Assembly: GCF_014873535.1 (NCBI RefSeq)
Contig: NZ_JADBEF010000001.1
Span: 4,402,001 to 4,466,000, forward strand
Length of the DNA: 64,000 bases
Source: Nonomuraea africana
GTDB taxonomy: Bacteria; Actinomycetota; Actinomycetes; Streptosporangiales; Streptosporangiaceae
Direction: 5' to 3'
In this document: positions 9,029-17,411 of the stretch, in pieces
Layout of the letters: each line of letters opens with the position of its first letter
Position numbering within the stretch: position 1 is the first letter of the stretch
Notes under the pieces: generated by a model
Databases searched by the model: none
What the model was told of the DNA's origin: nothing
The model's input: the letters and a program-made list of their open reading frames with translations, nothing else
Position numbers and translations under genes: made by a program

Positions 9029-9427
9029 TCAGCGCTCGTCGTGACGACGACGCCAGCGTTCTTCCATGCGTTCCATGAAACTTCCGCGGTTGCCCCGGCG
9101 CTGGCCCTTGCCCGGCGTGGGCACGCCGGACCCGGACGCACCGGAGTCACCGAATCCGTTCATGCGCTTCCAGCTGGACAGACCCCACAGACACGCGGCG
9201 AGCATGACCACGAAACCGCCGACGCCGAGCGGGATCTGGGTGATCACGACGCCCACCATCATCACGACGATGCCCAGCGCAAAGCCGATGGAGGCCTTGA
9301 CCAGACGTCGCTTGTAATGGCTGCGCGGATCACTGATCCGGACGGTATTGGCCCACTTCGGGTCCTCGGCGTAGAGGGCCTGCTCGATCTGGTCGAGCAA
9401 GCGCTGCTCGTGCTCAGAGAGCGGCAC
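9029..9427 (-). CDS. DUF3040 membrane protein
   Basis: Small actinobacterial membrane protein of 132 residues with the family opening VPLSEHEQRLLDQIEQALYAEDPKWA. Two adjacent membrane helices (about residues 45-85) and a basic, Gly-rich C-terminus follow. The GTG start at 9427 is chosen because GGGAGG lies 5 nt upstream and the conserved PLSEHEQ follows at once. Function unknown; DUF3040 genes often lie near dcw genes and dinB in actinobacteria. The 200 bp upstream probably contains its promoter (TTTCGC, 17 nt, TATTCT on the minus strand). Confidence 0.88.
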   Translation of the reverse strand: MPLSEHEQRLLDQIEQALYAEDPKWANTVRISDPRSHYKRRLVKASIGFALGIVVMMVGVVITQIPLGVGGFVVMLAACLWGLSSWKRMNGFGDSGASGSGVPTPGKGQRRGNRGSFMERMEERWRRRHDER

Positions 9428-9632
9428 GGCGCCTCCCAAGGACGGCCCCATTTCGGGGAAGACGGCAACGGACGACACGGGGTGTCCGAACCTCGCGGTC
9501 GGTTATCCCCAGAATACGAGGCTGTAGACGTAGGCGAAAGAAAACGTCCAACGTAGACCAAACCGGAGGTGACGTCATAGCTCTAGACATGCCTATTCTC
9601 CCCCACCCTCCGAGAAGTCGCGACATCGGGCG

Positions 9633-10874
9633 TCATGCCTCCATTTCATCAAGTCGTCCCCGGACCAGTGAAGCCGGGACCACCGCGTCGGGGCCGAAAC
9701 GCCTGATCGCTTTGTCCATCGCACGCTCGGCCTCCCTCCAGCCGGTCTCCTTCTCACCCAGGCTGAGCTGGTGAGATGCCGACTCGGCCGGTTTGAGGTT
9801 CTCCATGCGGACGCCGACCAAGCGTAGTCTGACCCGCTCGAGACCGGCCGCCGCGAAGAGCTCGCAGGCCGTCGCGTAGATCTCCTGCGCGACGTCGGTC
9901 GGCTCGCGCAGCGTCCGCGACCGGGTGATCGTGGAAAAGTCGGCGCGACGCAGCTTCACACTTACTGTTCTTCCCACGTGGCCGCCCGCACGCACTCTCG
10001 CGGCCACGCGTTCGGACAACCGCAGGAGTTCGCGCCTGATCACTTCGGGATCGTCGACGTCGGCGGCGAACGTCTCCTCCGCCCCGATGCTCTTGTCGGG
10101 CACGTGCGCGGTCACGGGACGCTCGTCGCGCCCCCACGCCAGCGCCGCCAGATGGGTGCCGGCCGCGTGGCCGAGCTCGCGCTGCAGCGTGGTCAGCGGA
10201 ACCCTGGCCAGGTCGCCCACGCTCCTGATGCCCAGGCGCACCAGCGCCTGCTCGGTGCGCTCACCCACCCCCCACAGGGCACTGACGGGCAGCGGGTGGA
10301 GGAAGTCGACCACGCGGTCGGCGGGCACGACGAGCAGCCCGTCGGGCTTGCACTGCTTGGAGGCGAGCTTGGCGACGAACTTGCTGCTCGCCACGCCGAC
10401 CGAGCAGGTGATGCCGAACCTCTCCAGCACCTCGGCGCGGATTCCGGCCGCGATGTCGGCGGGCGAGCCCAGCCTGCGCCTGGCGCCCGCCACGTCGAGG
10501 AACGCCTCGTCGGAGGCGATCGGCTCCACCAGCGGGGTGATCGAGTGGAAGATCTCCATCACGCCCCTGGAGACCTCGGAGTACTTGCCGTGGCTGGGCG
10601 GGATGATCACGGCCTGGGGGCACATCCTGCGGGCCCTGCTCATCGGCATGGCCGAGTGCACGCCGTACTGCCTGGCCTCGTAGGTGGCGCTGAGGACCAC
10701 GCCGCGGCCCGCCGGCGAGCCGACGATCACCGGCCGGCCCCTCAGCTCGGGCCGGTCGAGCAGCTCGACGCTGGCGAAGAAGGCGTCCATGTCGACGTGG
10801 AGGATCGGGCACGCGCTGTCGTCGGCCCCGATCCTGGCGACGGGGCCGACTCCGGTGATCTGCTTGCGCGACAC
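9633..10874 (-). CDS. dinB: DNA polymerase IV (DinB)
   Basis: Y-family translesion polymerase of 413 residues. It shows the palm motif DMDAFFASVE, the second catalytic motif SDEAFLDV, the CSVGVASSKFVAKLASK segment, helix-hairpin-helix DNA-binding regions and a little-finger domain. HQLSLG near residue 380 matches a beta-clamp-binding pentapeptide. The GTG start at 10874 lies 6 nt after a TAGAAT -10 hexamer, so the mRNA is probably leaderless. An actinobacterial LexA box covers the promoter, indicating SOS control. Confidence 0.96.
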   Translation of the reverse strand: MSRKQITGVGPVARIGADDSACPILHVDMDAFFASVELLDRPELRGRPVIVGSPAGRGVVLSATYEARQYGVHSAMPMSRARRMCPQAVIIPPSHGKYSEVSRGVMEIFHSITPLVEPIASDEAFLDVAGARRRLGSPADIAAGIRAEVLERFGITCSVGVASSKFVAKLASKQCKPDGLLVVPADRVVDFLHPLPVSALWGVGERTEQALVRLGIRSVGDLARVPLTTLQRELGHAAGTHLAALAWGRDERPVTAHVPDKSIGAEETFAADVDDPEVIRRELLRLSERVAARVRAGGHVGRTVSVKLRRADFSTITRSRTLREPTDVAQEIYATACELFAAAGLERVRLRLVGVRMENLKPAESASHQLSLGEKETGWREAERAMDKAIRRFGPDAVVPASLVRGRLDEMEA

Positions 10875-10880
10875 GACGTG

Positions 10881-10903
10881 ATTCTACCCGAACATCCGTT
10901 CGA
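10881..10903 (-). promoter_or_regulatory. LexA (SOS) box and -10 of dinB
   Basis: On the minus strand TCGAACGGATGTTCGG (10903-10888) contains CGAAC-N4-GTTCG, the actinobacterial SOS box pattern. TAGAAT (10886-10881) follows at once, and the dinB GTG begins 6 nt later. A LexA dimer here would cover the promoter. Confidence 0.82.
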
Positions 10904-10966
10904 CAGACCCCGGTGCGGAGTCCGTTCCGCTCCGGGCCGGAGCGCGGCGGGCGGCTGGGGCGGCCG

Positions 10967-11722
10967 TCACTTGTGGCCCAGGACGTGCAGCTGGGTGGCG
11001 ATGTCGCGCAGCACGGGGTGCGTGGCGGCGGCCTGCTCCAGAGCGACCAGCGCCTCGGCCGCGCCCGGCTCGCCGTCGACCAGGCGACTGGGCACCAGGT
11101 CGGCGAAGACCCTGACGCCGTGCACCTCGCCCACCTGGAAACCGGTCGCCGAGAGCAGCTCAGCGAGCGTCTGGGCGGCGAACCTGCGCGGGGTGGGGTC
11201 ACGGTCGCCCCAGCGCCCCTGCGGGTCCTCCAGGGCGGCTCTGGCCTCGTCGAAGTGCCCCGCGAGCGCCCGGTGGATGGCGCTGGCGACGGGGTTGGCC
11301 GCGAGCACGCTCACCGCGCCTCCCCGCCGGAGCAGCCCGGCGACGGCGGTCAGCGCGGAGACGGGATCCTCGACGTACTCCAGCACGCTGTGGCACAGCA
11401 CCAGGTCGGCGCTGTCGCGGGGCAGCAGCTCGCCGAGGTCGGCGGCGTCGCCCTGCATGGCGCGCACGCCCACGCCCCGCTCGGCCGCCCTGCGCTCCAG
11501 CGCGAACAGCGAGTCGGGGCTCGGGTCGACGACGGTGACCGTGTGGCCGAGCTCGGCCATCGGGACGGCGAAGCCGCCGGTGCCGCCTCCCGCGTCGACG
11601 ATGTCGAGCCGCTCACGGCCCGTCTCCCGCGCCCTCGCGGCCAGCACCGCCCGCAGCGCGTCCCAGACGACGGCGGTGCGCACCGCCGGGGTCGCCTGCT
11701 TGGTGATGCTCTCAGCACGCAA
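10967..11722 (-). CDS. Class I SAM-dependent methyltransferase
   Basis: Rossmann-fold methyltransferase of about 251 residues. Motif I is DAGGGTGGFAVPMAELG, the acidic residue after strand 2 is in VVDPSPDS, and LVLCHSVLEYVEDP is the post-II region. The likely substrate is a small molecule or tRNA, but nothing identifies it. Start is uncertain. TTG 11722 follows GAGGAGG at 10 nt and fits homolog length; the frame stays open to 11851 without conserved sequence. Monocistronic, divergent from the CDF exporter gene. Confidence 0.8.
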   Translation of the reverse strand: MRAESITKQATPAVRTAVVWDALRAVLAARARETGRERLDIVDAGGGTGGFAVPMAELGHTVTVVDPSPDSLFALERRAAERGVGVRAMQGDAADLGELLPRDSADLVLCHSVLEYVEDPVSALTAVAGLLRRGGAVSVLAANPVASAIHRALAGHFDEARAALEDPQGRWGDRDPTPRRFAAQTLAELLSATGFQVGEVHGVRVFADLVPSRLVDGEPGAAEALVALEQAAATHPVLRDIATQLHVLGHK

Positions 11723-11919
11723 CGTCGGCTCGCCTCCTCGATTCCTCCGCGCTGGTGGCCCCGAACGCGATGTCTCCCAGGATCCCCCGTACGCGGTTTG
11801 CCGGCCGCGCCAGGACGTCCCCGTGTCGCCACCCGTTCCCGCGAGGGACACCGGCGCGACACGGGCCAGCCTACGCCGTCAGGAGCCGGCTGGGCATACT
11901 AGATCACGGGGAGGTCACG

Positions 11920-12831
11920 GTGGGCGGTGGACACGGGCACGGCCAGGCGAGCGCGACAGCGCGCCACCGCGGCAGGATGCTGGTCGTCGTCGCGATCACC
12001 TCGCTCGTCTTCGTCGTGCAGGTGGTCGGCGGCATCGCGGCCAACAGCCTCGCGCTGATCTCCGACGCGCTGCACGTGGCCACCGACATCACCGGCGTCC
12101 TCATGGCGCTGATCGCCTCGCACTTCGCCGCGAGACCGGCCTCCGAGCGGCGCACGTTCGGCTACTACCGCCTGGAGATCCTGGCCGCGATGGTGAACGC
12201 GGTCGTACTGTTCGGCATCGCGATCTGGGTCTTCAGCGAGGCGTGGCAGCGCTTCTTCGCGCCTCCCGAGGTCTCCTCGGGGCTGGTGCTGGTCATCGCG
12301 CTGTTCGGCCTGGCGGTCAACGGCGTCTCCCTCGCTCTGCTGCACGGCGGGCAGAAGGAGTCACTGAACGTGCGGGGCGCCTACCTGGAGGTCCTGGGCG
12401 ACCTGCTGGGCTCGGTGGCGGTCGTGGCGGCCGCGGTGGCCATCCAGCTGACCGGCCGGTACGTCATCGACCCGATCGCCTCGGTCGTGGTGGCCGTGAT
12501 GATCCTGCCGAGGGCGTGGCGGCTGCTGCGCGAGGCCGTCGACGTGCTGCTGGAGGCCACGCCGAAGGGGATGGACCTGAGCGAGGTCCGCAGGCACATG
12601 CTGGACAGGAAGGGCGTGCTCGACGTGCACGACCTGCACGCGTGGACGCTGACCAGCGGGCTGCCGGTGCTGTCGGCGCACGTCGTGGTGGAGGACTCAC
12701 GGCTCAGGGACGCCGGACGCCTGCTCGACGAGCTGCACGAGACCCTGCTCGGACGGTTCGACGTCGAGCACTCCACGATCCAGATCGAGCCCGTCGGCCA
12801 CTCCGACCACGAGGGCGCCAGGCACGCCTGA
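11920..12831 (+). CDS. Cation diffusion facilitator (CDF) metal exporter
   Basis: Proton-coupled divalent metal exporter of 303 residues with six membrane helices and a C-terminal ferredoxin-like cytoplasmic domain (about residues 210-290). Helix 2 carries the metal ligands DALHVATD (HxxxD). Helix 5 has YLEVLGD, with Glu where zinc exporters usually have His. GTG 11920 is chosen because GGGGAGG lies 5 nt upstream and the His-rich GGGHGHG segment typical of CDF N-termini follows. Zn, Co, Cd or Mn are all possible substrates. Confidence 0.9.
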   Translation: MGGGHGHGQASATARHRGRMLVVVAITSLVFVVQVVGGIAANSLALISDALHVATDITGVLMALIASHFAARPASERRTFGYYRLEILAAMVNAVVLFGIAIWVFSEAWQRFFAPPEVSSGLVLVIALFGLAVNGVSLALLHGGQKESLNVRGAYLEVLGDLLGSVAVVAAAVAIQLTGRYVIDPIASVVVAVMILPRAWRLLREAVDVLLEATPKGMDLSEVRRHMLDRKGVLDVHDLHAWTLTSGLPVLSAHVVVEDSRLRDAGRLLDELHETLLGRFDVEHSTIQIEPVGHSDHEGARHA

Positions 12832-12843
12832 CGCCCGCCACGC

Positions 12844-13182
12844 CTAGACGTCGAAGGCGGCCAGGACGCGTTTGGGCGCGCGCAGCCGCCACGCGTCGGC
12901 GAGCAGTTCGGCCAGCTCGTCCGCGTCGACGGCGGCGAAGCGCACCAGCACCACGGCGTGGCCGTCGTAGTGCGGCAGGGTGAAGAACGTCCCGGGCGCG
13001 GCGGCGACCAGTTCGCGCTTGTGCTCCTCCGAGGACACGGGCAGCACGAGGACGTCGCCTTCCTCCCTGATCCTCGCGAACCACTTGGTCTTGACGTAGA
13101 AGGCGGGCGTGCCGTACATGGCCCGCTCCGCGGTCTCGGGCAACCCCAACGCGATCCGCCGCACGTCGTCCGCACTCACCAT
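12844..13182 (-). CDS. MmcQ/YjbR family DNA-binding-like protein
   Basis: Compact alpha/beta protein of 112 residues with the MmcQ/YjbR opening VSADDVRRIALGLPETAERAMYG and a CyaY-like fold expected from the family. Homologs are annotated as DNA-binding by structural similarity only; no function is established. ATG 13182 sits in a run of Gs with the next codon GTG, so either may serve as start. Convergent with the CDF gene, with 12 bp between the stops. Confidence 0.85.
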   Translation of the reverse strand: MVSADDVRRIALGLPETAERAMYGTPAFYVKTKWFARIREEGDVLVLPVSSEEHKRELVAAAPGTFFTLPHYDGHAVVLVRFAAVDADELAELLADAWRLRAPKRVLAAFDV

Positions 13183-13520
13183 CCCCCCATCATGACCACC
13201 CGCCCCCGCCCGAACCACCCCAGCGGGCGTGGTTCCACCTTCGGAGAGCGATGGCTTCCGTCCGGGAACCGAGAAGGCAGGTAAGGGCAGGCCGTCTCCT
13301 GGGCGCGAGATCCCGAGGGGAGGCACGGGACACGATCTCGTGGAGGCACGAAGATGGCCCCCGCCGATGGAGACGGAGGGAGGCGCGGATGAAGGGGAAC
13401 CGCTTCCGGGGTCCGTTGCCCGGCCCCGGCCACGTGCGCTCGAGGAGCGTACCCCTGGACGGATCCGGGCCGCGCACCGAGGGTGGCGCGTGACCCGGCC
13501 TAGCCGTACAGGAAGAAGGT
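13183..13520. other. Intergenic region holding repeat copy A
   Basis: About 340 bp between mmcQ and the nusB stop. The nusB-proximal 115 bp is post-stop repeat copy A. The rest has no convincing gene. A 7-bp inverted repeat (CGAGATC with GATCTCG, about 13307-13346) is visible, with no known role. It also must hold the mmcQ promoter, which I cannot place. Confidence 0.5.
13405..13518 (-). repeat. Post-stop repeat, copy A (behind nusB)
   Basis: Starts 2 nt after the nusB stop in sense orientation. It shares the 20-mer at 13480-13499 with copy B (42725-42744). It shares TCCTGTACGGC (13513-13503), GGATCCGTCC (13466-13457) and ACGCTCCTCG (13450-13441) with copy E, in the same order and near-equal spacing. 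Internal complementarity (CGCGCCACC with GGTGCGCG) allows a hairpin. Confidence 0.75.
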
Positions 13521-13931
13521 TCAGAGGGTGAGGCTGGGCTTGAGTTGCTTGAAACGGGCGAGGAGGCCGTTGATGAACTGGGGCGACTCGTCCGTGGACA
13601 GCTCGGACGCCAGGTGCACCCACTCGCTGATCACCACGCCCTCGGGCACGTCGGGCATCCACAGCAGCTCGTAGGTGCCGCCGCGCAGCAGGTTGCGGTC
13701 GACCGCCGGCATGCGCTCGAGGGTCCACCCCTCGGCGTAGGTCGTGATCAGCTCGTCGATGCGCCGGGCGTGCCTGGCCACGCCCTCCACGATCGCCGAG
13801 GTGTACTCGTTGACCGGCGGCTCGCGCCGCTCGACCCGTTCGCCGAGGATCTTCAGCGGGTCCTCGTCGCGCAGTTCGGCCTCGAACAGGATGTCGAGGG
13901 CGCGCCTGCGTGCTTTGCCTCGCGCGGACAC
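13521..13931 (-). CDS. nusB: Transcription antitermination factor NusB
   Basis: All-helical RNA-binding protein of 136 residues that with NusE/S10 binds boxA in rRNA antitermination complexes. The family pattern is clear: ARGKARRRALDILFEAELR at the N-terminus, then AVDRNLLRGGTYELLW and VVISEWVHLASELSTDESPQFINGLLA. GTG starts immediately after the efp stop, so it is translated with efp. The usual actinobacterial neighbours after nusB (bldD, pyrR) are absent; repeat A follows instead. Confidence 0.96.
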   Translation of the reverse strand: MSARGKARRRALDILFEAELRDEDPLKILGERVERREPPVNEYTSAIVEGVARHARRIDELITTYAEGWTLERMPAVDRNLLRGGTYELLWMPDVPEGVVISEWVHLASELSTDESPQFINGLLARFKQLKPSLTL

Positions 13932-14492
13932 TCAGGCCCGGCCGAGGTATTCGCCGCTGCGGGTGTCGACCTTGACCTTCTCACCGGTGGTGATGAACAG
14001 CGGCACCTTGATCTCGGCGCCCGTCTCGAGCGTGGCGGGCTTGGTGCCGCCGGTGGAGCGGTCGCCCTGCAGGCCGGGCTCGGTGTTGGCGATGAGCAGC
14101 TCGACCGCCGCGGGCAGGTCGACGTACAGCGCGGCGCCCTCGTTGAAGGCGACGGTGGCCAGGGTGTTCTCGAGCATGTAGTTGGCGGCGTCGCCGACGG
14201 TCTTGGCGGGCACGTTGACCATGTCGTAGGTCTCGGTGTCCATGAAGACGAAGTCGTCGCCGTCCTTGTAGGAGAACTGCATCTCGCGCTTGTCGACGTT
14301 GGCCACGTCGACCTTCACGCCCGCGTTGAAGGTCTTGTCGACGACCTTGCCGGAGAGGACGTTCTTGAGCTTGGTGCGCACGAACGCGCCGCCCTTGCCC
14401 GGCTTGACGTGCTGGAACTCCACAACGGACCAGAGCTCACCGCCGTCGAGCTTCAGCACGATGCCGTTCTTGAGGTCGTTGGTCGTCGCCAC
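13932..14492 (-). CDS. efp: Translation elongation factor P
   Basis: Relieves ribosome stalling at polyproline stretches; 186 residues in three beta-barrel domains. The first domain has the tip loop KPGKGGAF (Lys near 34) that reaches the peptidyl-transferase centre, and the C-terminus has LFITTGEKVKVDTRSGEYLGRA. Actinobacterial EF-P usually reads PGKGP at the loop; this one reads PGKGG. pepQ-efp-nusB is a conserved gene order. ATG start preceded by GGGAGAAG. Confidence 0.97.
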   Translation of the reverse strand: MATTNDLKNGIVLKLDGGELWSVVEFQHVKPGKGGAFVRTKLKNVLSGKVVDKTFNAGVKVDVANVDKREMQFSYKDGDDFVFMDTETYDMVNVPAKTVGDAANYMLENTLATVAFNEGAALYVDLPAAVELLIANTEPGLQGDRSTGGTKPATLETGAEIKVPLFITTGEKVKVDTRSGEYLGRA

Positions 14493-14516
14493 TCGCTTCT
14501 CCCGGATGCGGCCGCT

Positions 14517-15548
14517 CTACAGGACGAGCAGCTCCTTGGTCGTCTTCGTGAGGAGTTCCGATCCGCCTTCACGCGTCACGAGCGTGTCCTCGATGCGGAC
14601 CCCACCCCGGCCCGGAAGGTACACCCCCGGCTCGACGGTGATCGGAACTCGATCCTCTAGTCTACCGGTCCGCGAAGGACCCAGGAACGGCTCCTCGTGG
14701 ATCTCCAGGCCGACGCCGTGGCCCAGCCCGTGACGGAAGTGCTCGGCGTGTCCCGCCTCGGCGATCAGCGATCTCGAGGCGGCGTCGATGTCGCCGGCGC
14801 CCGCGCCGGGCCGCAGCGCCTCGCGTCCCGCCCGCTGGGCCGCGCGGACCAGGTCGTAGAGCTCCCGCTGCCAGCCGTCGACGTGGCCGAGGGCGACGGT
14901 GCGGGTCATGTCGGCGTGGTAGCCCTGGTAGAGGGCGCCGAAGTCGAGGGTGACCAGGTCGCCCGCGCGCAGTTCGCGGTCGGTCGGCGCGTGGTGCGGG
15001 ATGGCGCCGTTCTCGCCCGCGGCCACGATGGACTCGAAGGCGGGCCGGTCGGCGCCGAGCTCGGCCATCCGTGCCTCCAGCGCCCTGGCGACCTCGCGCT
15101 CGGTCGTCCCCGGCCTGATCCGCTCCTGGATGTCGGCGAAGGCCTGGTCGGAGATGGCGCACGCGGTGCGCAGCAGCTCGATCTCCTCCTCGTCCTTGAC
15201 CATGCGCAGCCGCTCGACGAGGGGCTCCAGGGGGACGAGTCCCTCACCCAGCCGGTTGTAGACCGCCACCGTCATGTGGCCCGCCTCGATCCCGACGCCC
15301 TTCGCGGCCAGCTCGCCCGCGACGTCGGTGGCCTCCACGACCTCCAGGTCGAGGCCGCGCGTCTGCTCGATGTAGCGGGAGTCGGTGGCCAGCCGCGCGG
15401 TGCCGTCCGCCCTGACCAGGACGGCGGCGTTGGAGCTGTCGAGTCCGGTGAGGTAGCGGACGTTGACCGGATTGGTGACGAGGACGGCGTCGACGCCGTG
15501 CGGCATCGCGGCGAGGGCGGACCGGCGCCGGGCGAAATCAATGGCCAT
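14517..15548 (-). CDS. M24 Xaa-Pro aminopeptidase/dipeptidase
   Basis: Metallopeptidase of 343 residues cleaving N-terminal Xaa-Pro bonds. An N-terminal creatinase-like domain (1-120) is followed by the pita-bread catalytic domain. Dinuclear metal ligands are visible in order: Asp in LVTLDFGA, Asp in HADMTRT, His in HGLGHGVGLEIHE, Glu in TVEPGVYLP and Glu in VRIEDT. ATG 15548. It leads the pepQ-efp-nusB unit, 24 bp ahead of efp. PepQ and PepP cannot be separated by motif alone, so I give no symbol. Confidence 0.9.
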   Translation of the reverse strand: MAIDFARRRSALAAMPHGVDAVLVTNPVNVRYLTGLDSSNAAVLVRADGTARLATDSRYIEQTRGLDLEVVEATDVAGELAAKGVGIEAGHMTVAVYNRLGEGLVPLEPLVERLRMVKDEEEIELLRTACAISDQAFADIQERIRPGTTEREVARALEARMAELGADRPAFESIVAAGENGAIPHHAPTDRELRAGDLVTLDFGALYQGYHADMTRTVALGHVDGWQRELYDLVRAAQRAGREALRPGAGAGDIDAASRSLIAEAGHAEHFRHGLGHGVGLEIHEEPFLGPSRTGRLEDRVPITVEPGVYLPGRGGVRIEDTLVTREGGSELLTKTTKELLVL

Positions 15549-15559
15549 TTCACCAAGTA

Positions 15560-15589
15560 TTGACCACGTTCGTCGCAGGCGGCTACGGT
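15560..15589 (+). promoter_or_regulatory. Promoter of the GH9 gene
   Basis: TTGACC (15560-15565), an 18-nt spacer and TACGGT (15584-15589) form a housekeeping-type promoter. The predicted start site is near 15596, just ahead of the palindrome at 15600. Confidence 0.6.
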
Positions 15590-15599
15590 CGCCTTGAAG

Positions 15600-15618
15600 G
15601 TTAGGAAGGTTTACTAAC
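15600..15618. promoter_or_regulatory. Palindromic operator of the GH9 gene
   Basis: GTTAGGAAGGTTTACTAAC is a 19-bp imperfect palindrome (GTTAG-x-AA with TT-x-CTAAC) between the promoter and the start codon. Its place over the expected transcription start suggests repressor binding. The regulator is not in the window. ROK or LacI type is a guess from the role of such genes. Confidence 0.65.
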
Positions 15619-15632
15619 TTGTGGAGCAGCCG

Positions 15633-17393
15633 ATGCGGATCGTCTTAGCCCTCACCCTCGCCCTCACAGGAGCCCCAGCCATGCAACCGAGCGGCCACAT
15701 CCGCGTCGACCAGGTCGGCTTCGCCCCTGGAGAGGCGAAGCACGCCTACCTGATGACCGGCGGAAGGCCGGCCGACTTCACCGTGGTGGACCACAGGGGC
15801 AGGCAGGTGCTGAAGGGCACGGCGGGCCGCGACCTCGGCGCATGGAACGCCGCCTACGGCCACGTCTACGACCTCGACCTGACCGGGTTGAAGAGGCCGG
15901 GCAGCTACCGGGTCAAGGCGGCCGGTCTGACCTCGGCCGAGTTCACGATCGCCCCCTCCGCCCTGCTCGCCGAGCCCGCCTCGAAGATCGTGACGTTCTT
16001 CGGCGGCCAGCGCGACGGCGGGAAGCGGCACGCCAACGACAAGGCGGCCGACGTCTACGACTGGCCCGTCTTCACCGGGCCCGACACCGACCAGATCAAG
16101 GGCGAGCTGACCAGGGTCGGCGGCCCCGTCGACGTCGAGGGCGGCTGGTTCGACGCGGGCGACTACCTGAAGTTCACCCACATCCTGGCCTACGTCGACA
16201 CGCTGATGTGGGCGGCGCGAAGGGACGGGGGACCGTCCGTCGACCCGCGCCTGAAGTCCGAGGCCAACCATGGCCTGAAGTATCTGGACAAGATGTGGGA
16301 CGGGGCGTCCAAGACCCTCTACATCCAGGTCGGCGTCGGCGCCGGCAACGCCGAGGGCACCTTCGTCGGCGACCACGACATCTGGCGCCTGCCCGAGAGC
16401 GACGACGCCTCCCCCGAGAAGTACATCCGCAACCGTCCCGTCTTCAGGGCGGCCCCGCCCGGCGAGCCGATCAGCCCCAACCTCGCCGGCCGTACGGCCG
16501 CGGCCTTCGCGCTGGCCGCGCAGGTCGAGCCGGACCGGCGCAAGGCGCGGGCGTGGCTCGAGCAGGCGGCCGAGATCTACGCCATGGCCAGGACCACCGA
16601 CGTCGGCCGGCTGGTCACCTCCCTGCCGCACGCCTTCTACCCCGAGAGCGTGTGGCGCGACGACATGGAGCTGGGCGGCGCCGAGCTGGCGCTGGCCGCC
16701 CAGCGCCTCGGCGACCCCAGGGCGGCCGAGTGGCTGGCGCAGGCCTCCCACTGGGCGGCGGAGTACATCGCCAACGACACGGGCGACACCCTGAACCTCT
16801 ACGACGTCAGCGCCCTGGCCCACACCGACCTGATCAGGGCGGGCGCCGGCATGAAGGACGCCCTCGTCGCCGACCTGAAGGCGCAGCTGGAGATCGGCGC
16901 GGCCCGCGCGGCGAAGGACCCGTTCAGGGCCGGGGCGCGCCACGACCAGTTCGACTCGGTGCCGCACGCCTTCGGCCTGGCCGCCACCTCCAGGCTCTAC
17001 AGGTCGGTGACGGGTGACCGCGCCTACGACGCCTTCGGCACCCAGCAGCGGGGGTGGGCCTTCGGCGCGAACCCGTGGGGCGTCTCGTTCGTGCAGGGCG
17101 TCGGCGACAACTCGATCGCCTGCCCGCACTACCAGATCGCCAACCTGACGGGCAGGCCGGCGACCGGCGCGGTGGTCAACGGGCCGAACGCGGCCTCACT
17201 GTTCGACGACGGGCTCGGCGGCCACTTCGAGGAGATGGCCAAGTGCCCGGCCGACGGGGTGGACCGCTACGAGGAGTTCACCGGGCGTGGCAGCAGGTTC
17301 GTCGACGACGTGCGGTCGTGGCAGGCCTCCGAGCCCGCCGACGACTTCGCCGCGATCGCGCTCTACGCGCTCACCCTGATGGCCAGGGACTGA
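15633..17393 (+). CDS. Secreted glycoside hydrolase family 9 enzyme
   Basis: Secreted glycosidase of about 586 residues. A short signal peptide (MRIVLALTLALTGAPA) precedes an Ig-like cellulase N-terminal domain (about residues 20-105) and the (alpha/alpha)6 GH9 domain. Nucleophile-side aspartates lie in GGWFDAGDYLKF (about 174 and 177), and the general acid Glu near 567 is in SEPADDFAAIALYAL. ATG 15633 is preferred because GGAG lies 6 nt upstream; a GTG at 15621 also works. GH9 enzymes act on cellulose, mixed beta-glucans or related beta-glucosides. The exact substrate is not readable. Confidence 0.92.
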   Translation: MRIVLALTLALTGAPAMQPSGHIRVDQVGFAPGEAKHAYLMTGGRPADFTVVDHRGRQVLKGTAGRDLGAWNAAYGHVYDLDLTGLKRPGSYRVKAAGLTSAEFTIAPSALLAEPASKIVTFFGGQRDGGKRHANDKAADVYDWPVFTGPDTDQIKGELTRVGGPVDVEGGWFDAGDYLKFTHILAYVDTLMWAARRDGGPSVDPRLKSEANHGLKYLDKMWDGASKTLYIQVGVGAGNAEGTFVGDHDIWRLPESDDASPEKYIRNRPVFRAAPPGEPISPNLAGRTAAAFALAAQVEPDRRKARAWLEQAAEIYAMARTTDVGRLVTSLPHAFYPESVWRDDMELGGAELALAAQRLGDPRAAEWLAQASHWAAEYIANDTGDTLNLYDVSALAHTDLIRAGAGMKDALVADLKAQLEIGAARAAKDPFRAGARHDQFDSVPHAFGLAATSRLYRSVTGDRAYDAFGTQQRGWAFGANPWGVSFVQGVGDNSIACPHYQIANLTGRPATGAVVNGPNAASLFDDGLGGHFEEMAKCPADGVDRYEEFTGRGSRFVDDVRSWQASEPADDFAAIALYALTLMARD

Positions 17394-17410
17394 CCCGCCC
17401 GCGCGGCGGG
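17394..17410. terminator. Hairpin between convergent genes
   Basis: CCCGCC (17394-17399) pairs with GGCGGG (17405-17410) over a 5-nt loop, starting right after the GH9 stop and ending just before the methyltransferase stop. Short, so only a moderate terminator candidate. Confidence 0.45.
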
Positions 17411-17411
17411 A

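Noticed and set aside
9978..12983. 1001-codon plus-strand open frame over dinB and the methyltransferase
   Set aside because: Shadow of dinB and neighbouring genes; runs out of frame into the real CDF exporter gene.
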